From Mycolicibacter heraklionensis (GTDB taxonomy: Bacteria > Actinomycetota > Actinomycetes > Mycobacteriales > Mycobacteriaceae): 64,000 nucleotides of DNA. Position numbers and translations under genes: made by a program. The stretch lies in the NCBI RefSeq assembly GCF_001021505.1, contig NZ_LDPO01000001.1, positions 186,001 to 250,000 on the forward strand, given 5' to 3'. The notes under the pieces are model-generated. The model was not told where the DNA came from and ran no database searches. It worked only from the letters and a program-made list of their open reading frames with translations. Of the stretch, positions 47,835 to 56,969 are shown piece by piece (the stretch's first letter is position 1; each line of letters begins with the position of its first letter).

Positions 47835-48329
47835 ATGACGGACACCCAGGTGACCTGGTTGACGCAGGAGTCACACGACCGGCTCAAGGCGGAGCTCGAC
47901 CAGCTGATCGCGAACCGTCCGGTGATCGCCGCGGAGATCAACGACCGCCGCGAAGAGGGCGACCTGCGCGAGAACGGCGGCTACCACGCCGCGCGTGAGG
48001 AGCAGGGCCAGCAGGAGGCCCGTATCCGGCAGCTGCAGGAGTTGCTCAACAACGCCAAGGTCGGTGAGGCTCCGACGCAGTCCGGCGTGGCACTGCCGGG
48101 TTCGGTGGTCAAGGTCTTCTACGACGGCGACAAGTCCGACACCGAGACCTTCCTGATCGCCACTCGCCAGGAGGGCGTCAACGACGACAAGCTCGAGGTG
48201 TATTCACCGAACTCGCCGCTCGGCCACGCCCTGCTCGGCGCCAAGGTGGACGAGGAGCGCAGTTACACCGTGCCCAGCGGCAAGACCGTCAAGGTGACCC
48301 TGGTCAGCGCGGAGCCCTACCACTCCTGA
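47835..48329 (+). CDS. greA: Transcription elongation factor GreA
   Basis: GreA rescues backtracked RNA polymerase by stimulating transcript cleavage. The 164 residues comprise an N-terminal coiled coil (about 10-75, with the acidic tip [15 protein letters not shown]) and a C-terminal FKBP-like domain ending in [16 protein letters not shown]. The length equals Rv1080c. The ATG has AAGGAG nine bases upstream. It is convergent with metB, 14 bases apart. Confidence 0.96.
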   Translation: MTDTQVTWLTQESHDRLKAELDQLIANRPVIAAEINDRREEGDLRENGGYHAAREEQGQQEARIRQLQELLNNAKVGEAPTQSGVALPGSVVKVFYDGDKSDTETFLIATRQEGVNDDKLEVYSPNSPLGHALLGAKVDEERSYTVPSGKTVKVTLVSAEPYHS

Positions 48330-48343
48330 GCCCATCTCGCGGC

Positions 48344-49504
48344 TCAGTCCAGCGCCTGTTTGAGGTCGGCGATCAAATCGTCGATGTCCTCGATGCCCAC
48401 CGACAGGCGCACCAGGTCGTCGGGAACCTCGAGTTGCGAACCCGCCGTCGACGCGTGCGTCATGGCGCCCGGTAGTTCGATCAGCGACTCCACCCCGCCC
48501 AGCGACTCGGCCAGGATGAAGATCTCGGTTCCGGCGCACAGCTTCTCAGCGGCCGCCCGGCCGCCACGCATCCGGACCGACACCATGCCGCCGAACCCGC
48601 GCATCTGCGCCGCGGCGACATCGTAGCCGGGATGCTCCGGCAGCCCCGGGTAAAGCACTCGGCTCACCGCGGAATGCCCGTTGAGGAATTCGGCGACCGC
48701 GGCGGCGTTCTCGCTGTGCCGCTGCATCCGCAGCACCAACGTCTTCAGGCCGCGCATGGTCAGGTAGGCGTCGAAGGGGCCCGGCACCGCCCCCGCTCCG
48801 TTCTGCAGAAAGGCGAAAGCCGCGTCGAGCTCTTCGTCGTCGGTGATCAGCGCACCGCCCACCACATCGGAGTGGCCGCCGATGTACTTGGTGGTCGAAT
48901 GCAGCACCACATCGGCGCCCAGCGTCAACGGCTGCTGCAGCGCGGGCGAGGCGAAGGTGTTGTCCACCAGCACCTTCGCGCCGGCTTCTTTGCCGATGGC
49001 GGCGATACTCGCGATGTCGGCGATCGACAGCAGCGGGTTGGTGGGGGTCTCCACCCAGATCAGCCGGGTCTTGTCGGTGAGCGCCCCGCGGACCGCATCC
49101 AGGTCGGAGAGCGCCACCGGGGTATGCGCCACCCCCCACTGAGTGAAGACCTTGTCGATCAGCCGGAAGGTGCCACCGTAGGCATCGTCGGGAATGATCA
49201 GGTGATCACCGGGGCGCAGGATCGACCGCAACGCGCAGTCCGTGGCGGCCATCCCCGAACCGAACGCCCGGCCGAACCGGCCCCGCTCCACCGCGGCCAG
49301 CGCGGTCTCCAGTGCGGCCCGGGTCGGATTGCCGGTGCGCGCGTACTCGAACCCGCCGCGCAGACCGCCGACGCCGTCCTGGGCGAAGGTGCTGCTGGCG
49401 TAGATCGGTGCGTTGACGGCTCCGGTTGCCGGGTCCGGACGGTATCCGGCATGGATCGCCGTGGTGGACAGACCAGTACTGCGGTGCGGTTGCTTCTGGC
49501 TCAA
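48344..49504 (-). CDS. metB: Cystathionine gamma-synthase
   Basis: The PLP enzyme joins O-succinylhomoserine and cysteine to make cystathionine in methionine synthesis. The 386-residue product (Rv1079: 388) shows the PLP-lysine motif LHSTTKYIGGHSD, the YARTGNPTRAALE block and the GSGMAATDCAL block. The frame is open further upstream, but the TTG at 49504 overlaps the RDD-gene stop (TTGA) and gives the family length. With cbs 630 bases upstream it links methionine and cysteine metabolism (transsulfuration both ways). Confidence 0.93.
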   Translation of the reverse strand: MSQKQPHRSTGLSTTAIHAGYRPDPATGAVNAPIYASSTFAQDGVGGLRGGFEYARTGNPTRAALETALAAVERGRFGRAFGSGMAATDCALRSILRPGDHLIIPDDAYGGTFRLIDKVFTQWGVAHTPVALSDLDAVRGALTDKTRLIWVETPTNPLLSIADIASIAAIGKEAGAKVLVDNTFASPALQQPLTLGADVVLHSTTKYIGGHSDVVGGALITDDEELDAAFAFLQNGAGAVPGPFDAYLTMRGLKTLVLRMQRHSENAAAVAEFLNGHSAVSRVLYPGLPEHPGYDVAAAQMRGFGGMVSVRMRGGRAAAEKLCAGTEIFILAESLGGVESLIELPGAMTHASTAGSQLEVPDDLVRLSVGIEDIDDLIADLKQALD

Positions 49505-50064
49505 CGGATCGGCAGGCAGACGGTGGTCATGATCTTGTCGGCGATCGTCTGGCGTTTGGCGTCCCACAGCGGGAACAGGTAGCCGATGCACAAGATCGCG
49601 CCGTCGATGATGTGGGCCAACTGGCGCACGATCGACATCCCGAACCCGATGGGCTGGCCGGTCGCTTCGGAGACCACCTTGAACTTCAGCACCGACTTAC
49701 CGATGCTCGACCCGGTGGTGCCCTGCCGATAGCCGAAGTTCCAGATCCCGTAGGCGAGCGCGGCCAGCCAGCCGATGAACATCAGCGCGGCGCCGGTGCT
49801 GGACGGCGTGACCGTGCAGGCGAATCCGTCGGAGCTGGTGATGCACTCCCGGTCGGCGGTGGTTCCGGCGATCATCGACGGAATGCCGTAGAGCACCAGG
49901 ATCGGCAGGAAGTCGATGAAGTAGGCGCCCACGCGAGTCAGCCAGGAGGTGTAAGCCTCTTGCGGCAGCTGGCCCACCGGGCTGCCGACCGCACCCGGGT
50001 ACGCGCCGTAGCCGGGAGGCGGCGGTGGGTAGTTGCCCTGCGGAGGCGGGGGAAAGTCGGTCAT
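49501..50064 (-). CDS. pra: RDD-family membrane protein, proline-rich antigen homologue (Pra)
   Basis: The 187-residue protein has a Pro/Gly/Tyr-rich N-terminus (PPPPQGNYPPPPPGYGAYPG) followed by an RDD domain with three or four transmembrane helices (GAYFIDFLPILVLYGIPSM etc.). It resembles the mycobacterial 36-kDa proline-rich antigen Rv1078, here with a shorter repeat region. The topology suggests a membrane scaffold; function is unknown. The start is ATG 50064 with GGAG adjacent. Lies between cbs and metB in conserved order. Confidence 0.88.
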   Translation of the reverse strand: MTDFPPPPQGNYPPPPPGYGAYPGAVGSPVGQLPQEAYTSWLTRVGAYFIDFLPILVLYGIPSMIAGTTADRECITSSDGFACTVTPSSTGAALMFIGWLAALAYGIWNFGYRQGTTGSSIGKSVLKFKVVSEATGQPIGFGMSIVRQLAHIIDGAILCIGYLFPLWDAKRQTIADKIMTTVCLPIR

Positions 50065-50132
50065 CTCCACCCTTTCGGGTCGGGTCGGTGAACGGTCCAA
50101 ACGCTACCGCAGGACAGTGAACGCAAGCGCCC

Positions 50133-51527
50133 TTATCGACGGCGTGGCCCGTCGGACAAAAAGCCCAAGAGATCGTGGCGCGTGATGACACCCACCGGTT
50201 TGCCGTCCTCGACCACCATCACCGCGTCCACCTGGGCCAGCGCGGTCGCGGCGACGCCGACGACCTCGCCGGATCCGATCAGCGGCAGCGGCGGGCCCAT
50301 GTGCTGCGACACCGCGTCGGCAAGCTTCGCGCGGCCCTCGAACACCGCGGACAGCAGCTCGCGCTCGGACACGCTGCCGGCCACTTCACCGGCCATCACC
50401 GGCGGTTCGGCACCCACGACGGGCATCTGCGACACCCCGTACTCCCGCAGGATCCCGATGGCGTCGCGCAGCGTCTCCGAGGGGTGGGTGTGCACCAGGT
50501 CCGGCAGGATCCCGGACTTGGCGCGCAGCACGTCGCCGACGGTGGGCTGCACCGTCGAGCCGTCCAGCCGGGACCGCAGGAACCCGTAGGACGACATCCA
50601 GGCGTCGTTGAAGATCTTCGACATGTAGCCACGTCCGCCGTCGGGCAGCAGGACGACGACGAGTGCGTCGGGCCCGGCTTTGACCGCCGCCTCCACCGCC
50701 GCCACGACGGCCATTCCGCAGGACCCGCCGACCAGTAGCGCTTCCTCACGGGCGAGGCGCCGGGTCATGTCGAACGAGTCCGCGTCGGACACCGCGATGA
50801 TCTCGTCGGGAATGCTCGGGTCATAGGCGTCAGGCCAGAAGTCCTCGCCGACCCCTTCCACCAGGTACGGCCGGCCGGTACCACCGGAGTACACCGAGCC
50901 TTCCGGGTCGGCGCCGATGATCTGCACCCGGCCGCCCGACACCTCTTTGAGGTAGCGGCCGGTGCCGGTGATGGTGCCGCCGGTGCCGATCCCGGCGACG
51001 AAATGGGTGACCTGGCCGTCGGTGTCGGACCAGATCTCCGGACCGGTGGTCTCGTAGTGACTCTCCGGGCCCGCCGGGTTGGAGTACTGATCGGGCTTCC
51101 AGGCGCCGTCGATCTCTTCGACCAGCCGGTTGGAGACGCTGTAGTAGCTGGCCGGGTCGTCCGGTGGCACCGCAGTCGGGCACACCACCACGTCGGCGCC
51201 GTAGGCCCGCAACACATTCTGCTTGTCCTCGCTGACCTTGTCCGGGCAGACGAACACGCACTTGTAACCGCGGCGCTGGGCCACCAGCGCCAGGCCGACA
51301 CCGGTGTTGCCGGAGGTGGGTTCGACGATCGTGCCGCCGGGCTTGAGCGCTCCGCTGGCCTCGGCCGCGTCGATCATCTTCACCGCGATGCGGTCTTTGG
51401 AGCTCGCACCCGGGTTGAGGTACTCGACCTTGGCCACCACCCGGCCGGCCCCGGGGGGAACGATCGAAGTCAGCTCGACCAGTGGGGTGTTGCCGATCAG
51501 GTCACTGATGTGGCGCGCTATCCGCAT
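50133..51527 (-). CDS. cbs: Cystathionine beta-synthase
   Basis: The PLP enzyme condenses serine and homocysteine to cystathionine (reverse transsulfuration). The 464-residue length is the same as Rv1077. The catalytic core has the PLP Lys in GASSKDRIAVKM, the SGNTGVGLA loop and GTGGTITG. The C-terminal 130 residues hold two CBS modules (from SEREL to the VGVITRHDLLGFL end) that may sense an adenosyl compound. The start at 51527 (MRIARHISDL) matches the family. Confidence 0.95.
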   Translation of the reverse strand: MRIARHISDLIGNTPLVELTSIVPPGAGRVVAKVEYLNPGASSKDRIAVKMIDAAEASGALKPGGTIVEPTSGNTGVGLALVAQRRGYKCVFVCPDKVSEDKQNVLRAYGADVVVCPTAVPPDDPASYYSVSNRLVEEIDGAWKPDQYSNPAGPESHYETTGPEIWSDTDGQVTHFVAGIGTGGTITGTGRYLKEVSGGRVQIIGADPEGSVYSGGTGRPYLVEGVGEDFWPDAYDPSIPDEIIAVSDADSFDMTRRLAREEALLVGGSCGMAVVAAVEAAVKAGPDALVVVLLPDGGRGYMSKIFNDAWMSSYGFLRSRLDGSTVQPTVGDVLRAKSGILPDLVHTHPSETLRDAIGILREYGVSQMPVVGAEPPVMAGEVAGSVSERELLSAVFEGRAKLADAVSQHMGPPLPLIGSGEVVGVAATALAQVDAVMVVEDGKPVGVITRHDLLGFLSDGPRRR

Positions 51528-51573
51528 GCCTGACATCGTCTCAGGCGGCTCGGTTCAGCAGCCCATGGCCTGC

Positions 51574-52626
51574 CTAACCGGTGGCCTCGCGGATGTATTC
51601 GCCGATCTGGCGCAGCGAACGGGTGGCCTCCGGCACGAACGGTGCCGCGATCTGGAAGACGTGGATCTGGCCGGGCCACACCCGCAGCTCCACCGGAACC
51701 CCGGCGGCCGCGAGCACCTTGGCCCCCAGCCGGGCGTCGTGCAGCAGCACCTCGGAGCCGGAGACATGGATCAGGGTGCGCGGAAGCCCGGGCTTGACGT
51801 GTTGCAGGGGTTCGAGGACCTGGCTGCCGTGAGTGCGGTCGCGCCGGGCCGCGGCCTCGATCAGTTCGACGAACGCGTCGAACGCCTTGGGTGGGAACTC
51901 CGCACCGGCGTGGATGTTGGGGTGCGCCTTCTTGGCTTCCTTGGCGATCTCCAGCAGTGGCGACAACGCGACGATCGCCGCCGGCATGTCTTCCTCGCCC
52001 TCCTCCAGCAACCGTTCGGCCAGCGCCAGCGACAGGTAGCCGCCGGCGGAGTCGCCGGCCAGCACGATCTGGTCCGGTTCGTAGCCCTGCCGGCGCAGCC
52101 AGCGGTAGCCGTCGTAGCAGTCGTCGATCGCATCCGCGATGGAGTACTTGGGGATCATCCGGTACTCCACCACCAGCACCGGACTGTCGGCATACTTCGA
52201 CAGCTTGGTGACCAGCCGGCCGTGGGTGTTGGCCCCGCAGGTCAGGAAGGCCCCGCCGTGCATGTAGAGCACGACGCGGCGGGTGCCGTCGGCCGGCAGG
52301 ACGCCGGCGGCACGCACCATCTGCGCCTTGCAGCGCGGTAGCCGGATGGTGGCGCGGATGGTGCCCGGCGCCGGCAACATCGCCTTGGCGGCGAAGTCGA
52401 GCAGCCCGAACGGCCACGGCATCCGCGGTAGATAGCTGCCGACCGAGAGAACCGGCCGAATGGTGGCCCGGGCCGCCAGCCACGCGAGCCGTCCCTCGAC
52501 GCTGGCTGACTCCTCGAAGACCTCGACGGGCAGCCCGTCATGACGGCCGTAACGGTGGGGTCGCGAGGTGGGATAGAGACGGGTGCGAACACGTAACGAG
52601 CTGGGAATTGTGTCGGGTGCGGTCAT
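51574..52626 (-). CDS. lipU: Alpha/beta hydrolase, LipU-type esterase
   Basis: The 350-residue HSL-family (Lip) esterase has the oxyanion HGGAF motif (about 120), the nucleophile in AGDSAGGYLS (about 190) and a C-terminal catalytic His in GQIHVFQ. The gene order matches Rv1076. This protein is longer than the 297-residue Rv1076; the N-terminal 50 residues (from MTAPDT) precede the shared fold. The ATG at 52626 has GGAGGGAG upstream. It is divergent from the SGNH esterase gene across a 180-base spacer that includes AT-rich promoter DNA. Confidence 0.9.
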   Translation of the reverse strand: MTAPDTIPSSLRVRTRLYPTSRPHRYGRHDGLPVEVFEESASVEGRLAWLAARATIRPVLSVGSYLPRMPWPFGLLDFAAKAMLPAPGTIRATIRLPRCKAQMVRAAGVLPADGTRRVVLYMHGGAFLTCGANTHGRLVTKLSKYADSPVLVVEYRMIPKYSIADAIDDCYDGYRWLRRQGYEPDQIVLAGDSAGGYLSLALAERLLEEGEEDMPAAIVALSPLLEIAKEAKKAHPNIHAGAEFPPKAFDAFVELIEAAARRDRTHGSQVLEPLQHVKPGLPRTLIHVSGSEVLLHDARLGAKVLAAAGVPVELRVWPGQIHVFQIAAPFVPEATRSLRQIGEYIREATG

Positions 52627-52807
52627 GATGGACACTCCCTCCAGCCGGCCCGGGCCGGCACAGCCAACGCGGTACCAAGTATCGTCACACGCGGAAATTT
52701 GAGAAGAAATCTTATGATTCGTTCCGATACTGCATCGGGTCCGCTTCGTGACCATTTTTGTTTGCTGCGCTCAGGCGACAGGCGAGTCCTTTCCCTAAAA
52801 TCGAGAC

Positions 52808-53662
52808 ATGGCGATCCGGGCAACGCGACGCTCAGCGGTCACGCTGGGCACTGCGGGCGCGTTCGCTTTCAGCGGCACCCTCTACCTGGGTGTGCGCAAT
52901 CTTCTGGCGGGCCAGGCCGACCGGGCCCGCCAGACGATCCCCAAAGCGTGGGACCTTCCACCCCGTGCTGACGGTTTATACGGTGCCGACGACACTGAAG
53001 TTCAGCCCTTCCACCGCGGAGCGAACGTCGATCTGCACCTGATGGTTTTCGGCGACTCAACCGCGACCGGCTATGGCTGTCTTTCGGCGGGAGAGGTTCC
53101 CGGCGCGCTGATCGCCAAGGCGCTGGCGCAGCGCACCGGATTGCGGGTTCGCTTGAGCACCAAGGCAATTGTCGGTGCCACCTCCAAGGGCCTGGCCGGT
53201 CAGGTGGACGCGATGTTCGTCGCGGGTCCGCCGCCGGATGTGGCGGTGATCATGATCGGCGCCAACGACGTCACCGCACTGAACAGCATCGCCGGCTCGG
53301 TGCAGCGACTGCGTGCCGCGGTGAAGCGACTACGCGCCAGCGGCGCGGTGGTGATCGTGGGCACATGCCCGAAGTTCGGCGCGATCAGCGCGATACCGCG
53401 GCCGCTGCGCTGGGTCGCGCACGTCCGGGCCTGCCAGCTCGCCCGGGCACAGACCCTGGCGGTCAAGGCTGTCGGCGGTATCGCCGTGCCCTTCGCCGAC
53501 TTCCGAGCGCGGGAGTTCCATGACAGCCCGCACCTGCTGTTCGCCGCGGACCAGTACCACCCGTCGGCGGCCGGTTACGCCCTGGCGGCGGGCCAAATGA
53601 TCCCGGCGCTCTGCGCAGCGCTGGACCGGCCCGATTCCCGCGTGGTGGCCTCTTCGGACTAG
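52808..53662 (+). CDS. SGNH/GDSL-type esterase, exported (Rv1075c-like)
   Basis: The 284-residue protein has a short signal-like or anchor N-terminus (TLGTAGAFAFSGTLYLGVR) followed by an SGNH hydrolase domain: block I VFGDSTATGYG (Ser nucleophile), block III GANDVT and block V DQYHPSAAGY (Asp and His). Rv1075c is a similar cell-wall-located esterase. The ATG is preceded by a spacer without clear SD. FadA3 follows after 35 bases. Confidence 0.9.
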   Translation: MAIRATRRSAVTLGTAGAFAFSGTLYLGVRNLLAGQADRARQTIPKAWDLPPRADGLYGADDTEVQPFHRGANVDLHLMVFGDSTATGYGCLSAGEVPGALIAKALAQRTGLRVRLSTKAIVGATSKGLAGQVDAMFVAGPPPDVAVIMIGANDVTALNSIAGSVQRLRAAVKRLRASGAVVIVGTCPKFGAISAIPRPLRWVAHVRACQLARAQTLAVKAVGGIAVPFADFRAREFHDSPHLLFAADQYHPSAAGYALAAGQMIPALCAALDRPDSRVVASSD

Positions 53663-53697
53663 ATTCGGCTCTATTACCCGATCTCTAGGAGCCAGAA

Positions 53698-54915
53698 GTG
53701 CCTGAAGCTGTCATCGTCTCAACTGCGCGTTCGCCGATCGGCCGGGCCGGTAAGGGATCCCTGGTCACCATGCGGCCCGACGACCTCGCCGCCCAGATGG
53801 TGCGCGCCGCCCTGGACAAGGTGCCTGCGCTGGACCCACGCGAGATCGACGACCTGATGATGGGCTGCGGCCAGCCGGGCGGCGCCTCTGGCTACAACAT
53901 CGGGCGGGTGGTCTCGGTGCTGCTCGGCTACGACTTCCTGCCCGGCACCACGGTGAACCGGTACTGCTCGTCGTCGCTGCAGACCACCCGGATGGCGTTC
54001 CACGCGATCAAGGCCGGCGAGGGTGACGCGTTCATCTCGGCCGGTGTCGAGACCGTCTCGCAGTTCGCGATCGGTGCCGCCGACGGTGCCCCGAACAGCA
54101 AGAACCCGCTGTTCAACGACGCTGTCGCCCGCTCCGAGGCTGCTGCGGCCGGTGCCACCGAGTGGCACGACCCGCGCGGCGACGGCCTGCTGCCCGACGT
54201 CTACATCGCGATGGGCCAGACCGCCGAGAACGTGGTGCTGCACACCGGAATCAGCCGCGAAGACCAGGACCACTGGGGCGTGCGCAGCCAGAACCGCGCC
54301 GAGGAGGCCATCAAGAGCGGCTTCTTCGCCCGCGAGATCTCGCCGGTCACGCTGCCCGACGGCACCGTGGTGAGCACCGACGACGGCCCGCGCGCCGGCA
54401 CCACCTACGAGAAGATCAGCCAGCTCAAGCCGGTGTTCCGGCCCAACGGCACGATTACCGCCGGCAACGCCTGCCCGCTGAACGACGGCGCCGCCGCGGT
54501 GATCATCACCAGCGACACCAAGGCCAAGGAGCTGGGCCTGCAGCCGCTGGCCCGGATCGTGTCCACCGGGGTGTCGGGCCTGTCGCCGGAGATCATGGGC
54601 CTGGGCCCGATCGAGGCCGTCAAGAAGGCGCTGGCGAACGCGAAGATGTCGGTCTCCGACATCGACCTGTTCGAGATCAACGAGGCCTTCGCGGTGCAGG
54701 TGCTCGGCTCGGCCCGCGAGCTGGGCATCGACGAGGACAAGCTGAACGTGTCCGGCGGGGCGATCGCCCTGGGCCACCCGTTCGGTATGACCGGCGCCCG
54801 GATCACCGCCACCCTGCTGAACAACCTGGCGACCCACGACAAGACCTTCGGCGTGGAGACCATGTGTGTGGGTGGCGGCCAGGGCATGGCCATGGTGGTC
54901 GAGCGCCTCTCCTGA
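53698..54915 (+). CDS. fadA3: Acetyl-CoA acetyltransferase (thiolase) FadA3
   Basis: The thiolase catalyses the last step of beta-oxidation or acetoacetyl-CoA formation. The 405-residue product equals Rv1074c in length. Active-site Cys89 sits in VNRYCSSSLQTTRMA, the His in GHPFGMTGAR, and the second Cys in CVGGGQGMAMV. The GTG start has AGGAG upstream. The 61-bp palindrome R1 begins 13 bases after the stop and can act as terminator. Confidence 0.95.
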   Translation: MPEAVIVSTARSPIGRAGKGSLVTMRPDDLAAQMVRAALDKVPALDPREIDDLMMGCGQPGGASGYNIGRVVSVLLGYDFLPGTTVNRYCSSSLQTTRMAFHAIKAGEGDAFISAGVETVSQFAIGAADGAPNSKNPLFNDAVARSEAAAAGATEWHDPRGDGLLPDVYIAMGQTAENVVLHTGISREDQDHWGVRSQNRAEEAIKSGFFAREISPVTLPDGTVVSTDDGPRAGTTYEKISQLKPVFRPNGTITAGNACPLNDGAAAVIITSDTKAKELGLQPLARIVSTGVSGLSPEIMGLGPIEAVKKALANAKMSVSDIDLFEINEAFAVQVLGSARELGIDEDKLNVSGGAIALGHPFGMTGARITATLLNNLATHDKTFGVETMCVGGGQGMAMVVERLS

Positions 54916-54927
54916 TCTCCCTTTGCC

Positions 54928-54988
54928 GTTGACTCTGCGCCTACCAGGCAAAAGCGCGAGTACCCCGCCTGGTCAGCGCAGAGTCAAC
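54928..54988. repeat. 61-bp palindromic element, copy R1
   Basis: The outer arms GTTGACTCTGCGC/GCGCAGAGTCAAC are perfect (13 bp, or 15 bp with the flanking CC/GG). The inner arms ACCAGGC/GCCTGGT enclose a loop with AAAGCGCGAGTACCC. The right arm contains the stop codon of the DUF559 gene. It differs from R2 at about six of 61 positions. Confidence 0.9.
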
Positions 54989-55832
54989 GGCGTTTTAGGG
55001 CGCCCCATGACTGGCGGACGCGTCGAACGACGTCGTAGCCCCGGTGTTCGGCAAGCACCTTGATGTGCGTCCAGCCGACGCTCTGGATGTACTCCAGCCT
55101 CTCCACATCTTTGACGTACTGCAGCCGATCGGTGCGATGTTGATCGCCGTCGTACTCGACCGTGAGCATGATGTCCTCCCACCCCATGTCGAGGAAGTAC
55201 TTGGGGTAGCCGTCCTCGCCGAGTACGGGGATCTGGGTCTGCGGCCTGGGAAAGCCGGCGTCACCGAGCAGCAGCCGCAACCAGGTCTCCTTCGGTGACT
55301 GCGCGCCGGCATCGACGAGGTACAGCGCGGCTTCGAGTTGACGCAGCCCGCGGGTATGACGATGCCGCGCCGCCAGCTGCGCCACATCGTCGATCTTGAA
55401 ATGCGTGGCGTTGGCCAGCGCGTCCAGTCTGGCGACCGCCTGACGCAACGGGCCGCGTCGGCCCAGGTCGAAGGCGGTGCGCTCGGGAGTGGTGGCGACG
55501 ACGCCGCCAAGACGCTGGGATTCGCCGTCCAGGATCAGGTCCGCACGGGTCTTGACGCCGTGCGGGGCTCGCGCGTTGCGCCAGATCAGTTCGACGATCA
55601 CGTCGTCGTCGACCCAGTTCGCCCCATGCAGGGCCGAGGCGGCAAGACCGCTGACGACTGCTTGGCGATGCGCCCACAGCCAGGCGCCCTCAGTGCGGTG
55701 CCGCAACGTCGGCTTGACGCGTCTGTCCAGGTAGACGTTCGGCATGATCGCCGTGTGGTATTTGTCCAGCTCGTGCCAGGTGACCGCACCGGCCGCCAAT
55801 GCCTCGCTACCGAGGAATGGTTCACCTTCCAT
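54984..55832 (-). CDS. DUF559-type (Rv1073-like) protein, flanked by palindromes
   Basis: The 282-residue protein has an N-terminal winged-helix-like part (LAAGAVTWHELDKYHTAI) and middle of the AbiEi/TA-antitoxin-domain style. The C-terminal 100 residues are of the DUF559/Vsr-like endonuclease fold, with MLTVEYDGDQHRTDRLQY and a basic tail; the E-Y-D-G-D-Q-H motif fits a PD-(D/E)xK site. Rv1073 has the same length and neighbours. Its stop codon lies inside palindrome R1, and R2 lies 44 bases before its start. The pairing of nuclease-like gene and flanking palindromes may not be chance. Confidence 0.85.
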   Translation of the reverse strand: MEGEPFLGSEALAAGAVTWHELDKYHTAIMPNVYLDRRVKPTLRHRTEGAWLWAHRQAVVSGLAASALHGANWVDDDVIVELIWRNARAPHGVKTRADLILDGESQRLGGVVATTPERTAFDLGRRGPLRQAVARLDALANATHFKIDDVAQLAARHRHTRGLRQLEAALYLVDAGAQSPKETWLRLLLGDAGFPRPQTQIPVLGEDGYPKYFLDMGWEDIMLTVEYDGDQHRTDRLQYVKDVERLEYIQSVGWTHIKVLAEHRGYDVVRRVRQSWGALKRR

Positions 55833-55875
55833 GCCGGCATGCTGCCAGCGGTCTCCGACAGCACCCCAGATAGCA

Positions 55876-55936
55876 GTTGACTCTGCGCGTACCAGGCGAA
55901 AGTGCGAGTAGCCTGCCTGGTCAGCGCAGAGTCAAC
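55876..55936. repeat. 61-bp palindromic element, copy R2
   Basis: The outer arms GTTGACTCTGCGC/GCGCAGAGTCAAC and inner arms ACCAGGC/GCCTGGT are identical to R1. The 17-base loop contains AAAGTGCGAGTAGCC. Same orientation as R1. It lies between the Bax-inhibitor gene stop and the DUF559 start. Confidence 0.9.
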
Positions 55937-55953
55937 GGGGAAAAGCTAGCGGG

Positions 55954-56802
55954 TCACTCGCTCTGGAAGTAGCTGAGCAGCCGCAGGATCTCCAGGTACA
56001 GCCAGACCAGGGTCACGGTCAGGCCCAGTGCGATACCCCAGGCGGCCTTCTCCGGCGCGCCGGCGCGGATCAGCTGGTCGGCTGCGTCGAAGTCGATCAG
56101 GAAGCTGAACGCGGCGATACCGATGCACACCAGCGAGAAGATGATCGACAGCGTCCCACCGCTGCGCAGGCCCAGGCCTTCGCCACCGCCGACGCCGAAC
56201 AGCGACAGCACCAGGTTGCCGATCATCAGGGCCAGCACACCGAACATGCCGGCGACGAGCATCCGGGTGAACTTCGGGGTGACCCGGATGGCGCCGGTCT
56301 TGTAGACGACGAGCATGCCGCCGAACACACCGAGGGTGCCCATCACGGCCTGGCCGATCATCGAGCCGGCGTTGCTGGTGCCGACCGTGACCGCGGTCAG
56401 CACGAAGGAGATGGCGCCGAGGAACATGCCCTCCAGCACCGCGTAGCTGAGCACCAGGGCCTTGCTGTCCTGCTTGCGAGTGAACGTGGCCACCAGAACC
56501 AGGGCCAGTCCGCCGAATGCGCCGACGAAGGTCAGCGGCCCGGCCAGCGCCTGATTGCCCGCGACCAGGAAGAAAGAAACGATCGCTGCGACGCTGAGCA
56601 CCCCCAGCGTGATGCCGGTCTTGGTGACGACGTCATCGATGGTCAGCGGGCGAGTGACCTCCCGCTGGTACTGCTGTAGCGACGGGTCGGCCTGGTAGGT
56701 CTGTCCCACCTGCTGAGTCGCACCGGCGACGCCGGTTCCGAACTGCGCGTAGCCGCCCTGTTTGGGCAACGAACGAAATACCGGGTTGCTGGTCTCCCGC
56801 AC
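55954..56802 (-). CDS. Bax inhibitor-1/YccA-family membrane protein (Rv1072-like)
   Basis: The 282-residue protein has a soluble N-terminus of about 75 residues followed by seven hydrophobic segments of the BI-1 (TMBIM) fold, with GIALGLTVTLVWLYLEILRL at the end. Bacterial members include YccA, a calcium-leak channel and FtsH modulator. The function in mycobacteria is unknown. The GTG start has GAAAGGA upstream. It is divergent from echA9; the 167-base spacer holds an inverted repeat. Confidence 0.88.
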   Translation of the reverse strand: MRETSNPVFRSLPKQGGYAQFGTGVAGATQQVGQTYQADPSLQQYQREVTRPLTIDDVVTKTGITLGVLSVAAIVSFFLVAGNQALAGPLTFVGAFGGLALVLVATFTRKQDSKALVLSYAVLEGMFLGAISFVLTAVTVGTSNAGSMIGQAVMGTLGVFGGMLVVYKTGAIRVTPKFTRMLVAGMFGVLALMIGNLVLSLFGVGGGEGLGLRSGGTLSIIFSLVCIGIAAFSFLIDFDAADQLIRAGAPEKAAWGIALGLTVTLVWLYLEILRLLSYFQSE

Positions 56803-56920
56803 CGTCCCGATCCTTTCTTAATGCTGTCTCGTGCTCGGACACGAAGTTGTGCGAACACTTGCTCAACGGTCCACGACCCGTCGAAGTTCCCAACGGACTA
56901 GCGGCCGCTCTGCTGCCAAA

Positions 56921-56952
56921 CCTTACCCGCGGAACGTTGACGGCGGGTAAGG
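56921..56952. promoter_or_regulatory. Inverted repeat upstream of echA9
   Basis: CCTTACCCGC and GCGGGTAAGG are perfect complements separated by 12 bases, which contain TTGACG. TACATT (56956-56961) then precedes the echA9 GTG by eight bases. It may be the operator of a repressor of the echA9-echA8 operon, or a hairpin. Confidence 0.6.
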
Positions 56953-56969
56953 ATCTACATTGCGAAGGC

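Noticed and set aside
53719..54951. 410-residue open frame on the minus strand
   Set aside because: Mirror frame of fadA3; the thiolase on the plus strand has all catalytic motifs.
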